Assembly: GCA_025996755.1 (NCBI GenBank)
Contig: BNTR01000113.1
Span: 1-9,250, forward strand
DNA from: Bacteroidia bacterium
GTDB lineage: Bacteria; Bacteroidota; Bacteroidia; Bacteroidales; Azobacteroidaceae
DNA length: 9,250 nt
Direction: 5' to 3'
In this document: in pieces, positions 6,190 to 9,250 of the stretch
Position numbering within the stretch: position 1 is the first letter of the stretch
Layout: each line of letters starts with the position of its first letter
Program-made: the position numbers and the translations under genes
The notes under the pieces: generated by a model
Told to the model about the DNA's origin: nothing
Databases searched by the model: none
Seen by the model: only the letters and a program-made list of their open reading frames with translations

Positions 6190-6289
6190 AAGTTGGAGAA
6201 AAATGAAATAGGTAACGAATGTCGCTATAAGTCGTTGATTTGTCGCTATTTGGCGTAGCAGAAATGCTGCATTTGAGAGAACAAAGTAG

Positions 6290-6297
6290 TAATTTTG
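6290..6297 (+). promoter_or_regulatory. Possible -7 element for the integrase gene
   Basis: TAATTTTG fits TAnnTTTG, 20 bp before the integrase ATG at 6318. The nearest upstream TTTG (6272-6275) is only 14 bp away, shorter than the usual 19-21 bp, so the match is weak. Confidence 0.4.
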
Positions 6298-6317
6298 TAA
6301 TTTAAAAATGAAGCATT

Positions 6318-7377
6318 ATGAGAAGTACATTTAAGATTCTTTTTTACATTAAAAAGAATGCAGTGAAGAGTAATGGGACCGCTCCCATTATGGCAAGATT
6401 AACCTTGAATGGTGCAATTGCCCAGTTTAGTTTGAAATGCGAAATCAGTCCGGCAGAGTGGAGTCCAAAAGCAGGACGTGCCATTGGCAAATCGGCTACC
6501 TCGCAACAGTTGAATGGTCTGTTGGATAATTTCAGAGCCTCCATTACCCAGCATTTCAGGGAAATTTCAGACAGAGAGGCATCGGTAACAGCCGACTCTC
6601 ATTTCTGACATCAACTTGAAAGAGATTAACCATTCATTTTTGTGTGATTTTGAGATTTATTTGAAAACTATTCACAGTTGCGGACAAAACACGACCGTTC
6701 AATTTATGCAAAGACTGAAGACAATCATTCTTACAGCCAAAAGTAACGGTTGGATTCATGCAGACCCTTATGCAAATTACCAATTTCATAGGGAAAAAAC
6801 AGAGCGGGCGTTTTTGAATGGGGAGGAACTTAAATCTATGATGCAGAAGGAATTTACAATCAAGAGATTAGAACAAGTTCGAGATATTTTTGTTTTTTCT
6901 TGCTTTACCGGATTGGCGTACATAGATGTATTTAATTTGCGTGAAAATAACATCCGTACAGCCTTTGACGAGAATTTGTGGGTAATCGGGAAGCGCGTTA
7001 AAACCGGTGTAACTTACAGAGTTCCATTGTTGGAAATTCCGGCAATGATTATTGAAAAGTACAAAGGAACGTTGCCGGAAAGGAAATTATTGCCGGTAAT
7101 CACAAATCAAAAAATGAATGCCTATTTGAAAGAGATTGCTGACGTGTGCGGGATTGATAAAACGTTGTCATTTCACGTTGCAAGGCATACTTTTGCAACG
7201 ACTGTTACTCTTTCAAAAGGCGTATCCATTGAAAGTGTGAGTAAGATGTTGGGGCACACAAACATCAAAACGACACAAATTTATGCTCGAATAACAGACA
7301 CTAAAATTAGTGAGGATATGTCTGCCCTTGCAGAGAAATTAAGAGGGATGGATATGAAATTTGCAGTAAATTTTTAA
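6318..7377 (+). pseudogene. Tyrosine recombinase (integrase), broken by internal deletion and frameshift
   Basis: Frame 1 (6318-6608, 96 residues) encodes the N-terminal arm-DNA-binding domain (MRSTFKILFYIKKNAVKSNG, EISPAEWSPKAGRA) and stops after REASVTADSHF. A +1-shifted frame resumes with ISDINLKEINHSF from about 6601 and runs to 7377. It encodes the rest of the core-binding domain and the whole catalytic domain. Counting codons from the TTG at 6616, Lys129 (VKTG), His187-x-x-Arg190 (HVAR), His214 (LGHT) and Tyr223 (QIYAR) are present. The Arg I position (FTGLAYID) is Ala, as in Bacteroidota recombinases such as IntDOT. Relatives are about 400 residues; about 60 residues of the SAM-like core-binding domain are missing at the joint. 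The product should be inactive unless the two parts work separately, which is unlikely without the core domain. Confidence 0.88.
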
Positions 7378-7395
7378 ACAATAAAAAATACAATC

Positions 7396-7938
7396 ATGGA
7401 TTTAGAAAAAATTAAAAGTAAGATTATTTGTATTCAGGGACAACAAGTTATCCTTGACAGTGATGCAGCAGAATTGTACGGAGTAGCAACAAAGCGTATC
7501 AATGAAGCCATCCGGAATAATCCTGATAAGTTTCCTAACGGGTATATTATCACCTTGACGGATAGTGAGAAAACAGAGGTGGTCGAAATTTTCGACCACC
7601 TTGCCAAACTCAGATTTTCGCCGGCGACGGTCAAAGGACTGTCTGAAAAAGCCCTCTATATGTTGGCAACCATTCTCAAAAGTCCGATGGCAACTGATAC
7701 AACACTTGCCATTATTGAAACGTTTGCCAAAGTGAGGGAGTTGTCCCGCACCATCGCCGAGATTGGGCAGCAAACAGACAAAGAAGTGCAAAAAAATATG
7801 CTTCAGCGTACAGGAGAGATTATTTCCGACATCATCAATCCGGCTTTGGAAATAACAGATACGGAAACAACGGTCGAACTTAATCTTGCCGTATTGTCTG
7901 TAAAGCACACCGTTAAAAGAACATCTAAAAAAGAATAA
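7396..7938 (+). CDS. ORF6N-domain DNA-binding-type protein, paralogue 2
   Basis: This 180-residue protein has an N-terminal ORF6N domain (about residues 5-92): IICIQGQQVILDSDAAELYGV, RINEAIRNNPDKFPNGY, SEKALYMLATILKSPMA. A helical tail with VRELSRTIAEIGQQ follows, ending LNLAVLSVKHTVKR. It lies 18 bp after the integrase remnant and 2 bp before the RhuM-like gene, suggesting co-transcription. It is the close relative of the protein at 4042-4593, which sits on the other side of mltG and tRNA-Ser. In ordinary ORF6N proteins the region around residue 65 reads EVVxxFDHL, as here. The gene carries a 25-bp near-palindrome at 7577-7601. It is a probable regulator or host-interaction protein of the mobile element; the target is unknown. 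Confidence 0.85.
   Translation: MDLEKIKSKIICIQGQQVILDSDAAELYGVATKRINEAIRNNPDKFPNGYIITLTDSEKTEVVEIFDHLAKLRFSPATVKGLSEKALYMLATILKSPMATDTTLAIIETFAKVRELSRTIAEIGQQTDKEVQKNMLQRTGEIISDIINPALEITDTETTVELNLAVLSVKHTVKRTSKKE
7577..7601. repeat. 25-bp palindrome inside ORF6N gene 2
   Basis: Arms 7577-7588 and 7590-7601 are perfect reverse complements (12 pairs) around central T7589; a G-T pair (7576/7602) can extend it. The core is ggtcgaaattttcgacc. It is centred in the Ile codon of E-V-V-E-I-F-D-H-L, the same codon as in ORF6N gene 1. Confidence 0.92.
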
Positions 7939-7940
7939 TT

Positions 7941-8345
7941 ATGAACACAGGATTTATTGAAATTATTAAGGAAGAAGGCAAATCGCCTTCGGTAGAGGCG
8001 TGGTTAGTCAATAACACCGTTTGGCTGACTAAAAACGAGTTGGCGCGATTGTTTAATGTCTATACGCAAACAATTGGGAATCATCTGCGCAGTATTTTCA
8101 AATCCCATTTGTTGTGGGAAAATGATGTTAGTTACACGTACCGATATGTGGACAAAGGTGTTGAAAAGCAAATTGTTTATTACAATCTGGATGTTTTAAT
8201 CTTTTTGAGTTATCATATTGCCTCTTTGGAGGCGCAGATTTTCAGAAAATTTGTTAGTTCGGTTTTGCGTGAACATTTGCAAAAAGACGGTATAAAGAAA
8301 GATGCTAAACTTGTTTGGTTTTTTCATCATATAGGGAAAAATTAA
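7941..8345 (+). CDS. Short RhuM-like protein (virulence RhuM family N-terminal type)
   Basis: This 134-residue protein resembles the N-terminal part of RhuM-family proteins: a substrate-like strand (VEAWLVNNTVWLTKNELARLF), a helix-turn-helix-like segment (NVYTQTIGNHLRSIF, about residues 39-53), then VEKQIVYYNLDVLIFLSYHI and FRKFVSSVLREHL. RhuM proteins are usually over 300 residues, so this is either a short family member or a truncated gene with a replacement C-terminus (residues 115-134 look unrelated). The start is 2 bp after the ORF6N stop and the gene is followed by a terminator. RhuM-like proteins occur on genomic islands next to toxin-antitoxin and Fic-type genes; their biochemical role is not established. 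The family call is from motif memory. Confidence 0.6.
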   Translation: MNTGFIEIIKEEGKSPSVEAWLVNNTVWLTKNELARLFNVYTQTIGNHLRSIFKSHLLWENDVSYTYRYVDKGVEKQIVYYNLDVLIFLSYHIASLEAQIFRKFVSSVLREHLQKDGIKKDAKLVWFFHHIGKN

Positions 8346-8366
8346 GCATTTGCCACTACTATTGAT

Positions 8367-8395
8367 AGCCCGACCCTGAAAGTCGGGCTTTTTTT
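8367..8395 (+). terminator. Rho-independent terminator after the RhuM-like gene
   Basis: A perfect 8-bp stem agcccgac (8367-8374) / gtcgggct (8382-8389) with loop cctgaaa is followed by a run of seven T (8389-8395). It lies 21 bp after the stop codon. Confidence 0.92.
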
Positions 8396-8582
8396 ACATA
8401 TGTGGACTTCTAAAAACTACTTTTTTCAAATTGATTTTTCAACAAAGCCGAAGTCCGTTAAAAACTTTGTCTAAAATCGGCGCAAAGTTACACTATTTTT
8501 TTGAAATCTGTTCTAAAAATCCAAATTTTTTCTATCTTTTTTTCTATCTATCTATCAGTATATTATACTTGTAAATTATTTT
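8396..8582. other. A+T-rich non-coding stretch between the terminator and the transposase gene
   Basis: There is no gene in these 187 bp. The stretch contains an inverted pair ggacttc (8404-8410) / gaagtcc (8450-8456), recurring ctaaaa motifs, a short ctat tetranucleotide run (8544-8556), and a minus-strand TAACTTTG (8483-8490) that fits a -7 element but faces no gene. The insertion sequence end must lie here, but I cannot place it because the other end is outside the window. Confidence 0.5.
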
Positions 8583-9250
8583 TTATGTTGCTCTTACAGG
8601 TTGCAGTTGCAGGCGGACTATCTGCTCGTAACGAAACATATTGTAAACCAGATTGAGCAGCCCAATAACCCCTTTTATGCGACTAAATCCAATGTTACGA
8701 CAGGAAAAGTCGTGCATATTTTGCGTTACAAAACCAAAAACGTGTTCCACACGGCTGCGAGTCTTCGATTTTACGCGGTTTGTCCCTTTTTGTTCATCGG
8801 TTAAAGGTTTGTTTTTGAATGCCCGTTCAATGATTTGAGGTGTTATGTTTCTATCTTTCAGCATTTTATCTATCAGTTTGCCTATGTAGGCACTGTCGGC
8901 AAAAAGGTTCTGCCCGGCATCCTCCTCGCGCAATAATTTTTCGGTCAACTGACTGTCGTGTACCGCGGCACTCGTAACTTCGTATGTATCAATCAGTTTG
9001 TAGCCATTGCTGATTTTGACGTGGTCTTTGTAGCCGTAAAATTTTGCACCGCCTTTTTCTGTCCAGCGGGCATCAATATCCTTCTGACGCTTTTTGTAAG
9101 GGGTGTCGTTCCACAATTCAGCGCCTTTGCCTTCCTTGATTTGAGCGTTTTCCTCCTTCGTGTTGCGCTGGCGCGGAACTTCTACAAAACTCGCGTCTAT
9201 AATTTTGCCTTCATTGACAAAAAGTCCGAGATTTTTCAGATGATTTCTAA
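8583..9250 (-). CDS. IS5-family DDE transposase, 3' part (5' end beyond window)
   Basis: The minus-strand frame is open from 9250 to the TAA at 8583-8585, giving at least 222 residues. The TTG at 9114-9116 is an internal codon, because the frame continues upstream through GKIIDASFVEVPRQRNTKEE. All three catalytic residues of a DDE (RNase H-like) transposase are visible: Asp in IIDASF (codon 9195-9197), Asp in LFADSAY (codon 8895-8897) and Glu in SRVEHVFGFV (codon 8745-8747). The ARWTEKGGAKFYGYKDHVK segment and the Y-x2-R-x3-E signature are those of IS5-type elements. No frameshift is seen, so this part looks functional. It encodes cut-and-paste transposition of its own insertion sequence. Confidence 0.9.
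   Translation of the reverse strand, partial: RNHLKNLGLFVNEGKIIDASFVEVPRQRNTKEENAQIKEGKGAELWNDTPYKKRQKDIDARWTEKGGAKFYGYKDHVKISNGYKLIDTYEVTSAAVHDSQLTEKLLREEDAGQNLFADSAYIGKLIDKMLKDRNITPQIIERAFKNKPLTDEQKGTNRVKSKTRSRVEHVFGFVTQNMHDFSCRNIGFSRIKGVIGLLNLVYNMFRYEQIVRLQLQPVRAT

Larger units (their letters stand above)
5930..6317. other. Non-coding stretch between tRNA-Ser and integrase, with repeated att-like modules
   Basis: I see no credible gene in these 388 bp; the longest reading frame (5995-6258) crosses the hairpin and repeats and has low-complexity composition. The stretch holds a pair of direct repeats (5953-5971 and 6171-6189), an inverted short version aggtaacga (6210-6218), a terminator-like hairpin (6082-6113) and two gtcgcta boxes at 6221 and 6242. 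Such sequence between a tRNA attachment site and an integrase gene commonly holds the recombinase arm-binding sites (inference). Confidence 0.6.
5867..8395 (+). mobile_element. Remnant of an integrative element at tRNA-Ser
   Basis: A tRNA gene is followed by repeat-rich non-coding DNA, a tyrosine recombinase gene in the same direction (now broken) and short regulatory-type genes, which is the usual left-end layout of tRNA-targeting integrative elements. No second copy of the tRNA 3' end is present to the right within the window, so the far end is either outside it or lost. The right limit given is the terminator after the cargo genes, not a proven boundary. Confidence 0.5.
8396..9250 (-). mobile_element. 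IS5-family insertion sequence, partial; left boundary uncertain
   Basis: The transposase at 8583-9250 implies an insertion sequence whose transposase-3' end lies between the terminator (8395) and 8583. The inverted terminal repeat and target duplication cannot be assigned without the other end; the coordinates are an outer limit. It may have inserted into, or next to, the integrative element remnant. Confidence 0.65.

Noticed and set aside
5995..6258. 87-codon open frame between tRNA-Ser and the integrase
   Set aside because: It runs through a perfect hairpin and the cgttac repeats, has no recognisable domain or plausible start context, and is better explained as non-coding attachment-region DNA.
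8544..8556. ctat tetranucleotide run as a phase-variation tract
   Set aside because: Only about three units long, and not placed in a coding sequence or between promoter elements.
8396..9250. Second copy of the tRNA-Ser 3' end (attR) to the right of the integrase
   Set aside because: I scanned for the tRNA 3' sequence around cgcttcc and the T arm and found no convincing match in the rest of the window.

Overview
The window reads as chromosomal DNA of a member of the Bacteroidota, probably Bacteroidales. The reasons are a SusC/SusD-type outer-membrane uptake operon with signal peptidase II lipoproteins, the lack of Shine-Dalgarno sites, several TAnnTTTG-type -7 promoter elements, and a tyrosine recombinase of the Bacteroidota type that lacks the first conserved Arg.

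Region 1 (1-3890) is the 3' part of a SusCD operon: the last 11 codons of a SusC-like TonB-dependent transporter, an intact SusD-like lipoprotein, an Ig-like surface lipoprotein and a second small lipoprotein, closed by a strong hairpin terminator. The gene order resembles the SusCD-plus-two-lipoproteins layout of the Bacteroides thetaiotaomicron BT2264-BT2261 peptide importer (inference). A 746-bp duplication spans the SusD 3' end and most of the next gene (1400-2145 copied at 2212-2957). The copies differ at one base. They are joined by an 80-bp inverted piece of the same gene (2141-2220 is the reverse complement of 1841-1920), with 5-bp and 9-bp microhomologies at its ends. This is the signature of a tandem-inversion duplication or double template switch. 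It leaves an intact SusD, a truncated lipoprotein copy, a SusD 3' fragment and an intact lipoprotein.

Region 2 (3891-5866) holds an ORF6N-domain gene with a well-formed Bacteroidota promoter, a convergent mltG (endolytic murein transglycosylase), and a tRNA-Ser(GCT) with its own terminator.

Region 3 (5867-8395) looks like a decayed integrative element next to tRNA-Ser. It has a non-coding stretch with repeated att-like and arm-site-like modules, a tyrosine recombinase gene broken by an internal deletion and frameshift, and a two-gene unit encoding a second ORF6N protein and a short RhuM-like protein, closed by a terminator. The two ORF6N paralogues each carry a long near-palindrome at the homologous position in their coding sequence. 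Its arms differ by paired, compensating substitutions, which is the most unexpected signal outside the duplication.

Region 4 (8396-9250) is a non-coding stretch followed by the 3' part of an IS5-type DDE transposase gene on the minus strand that runs off the window.
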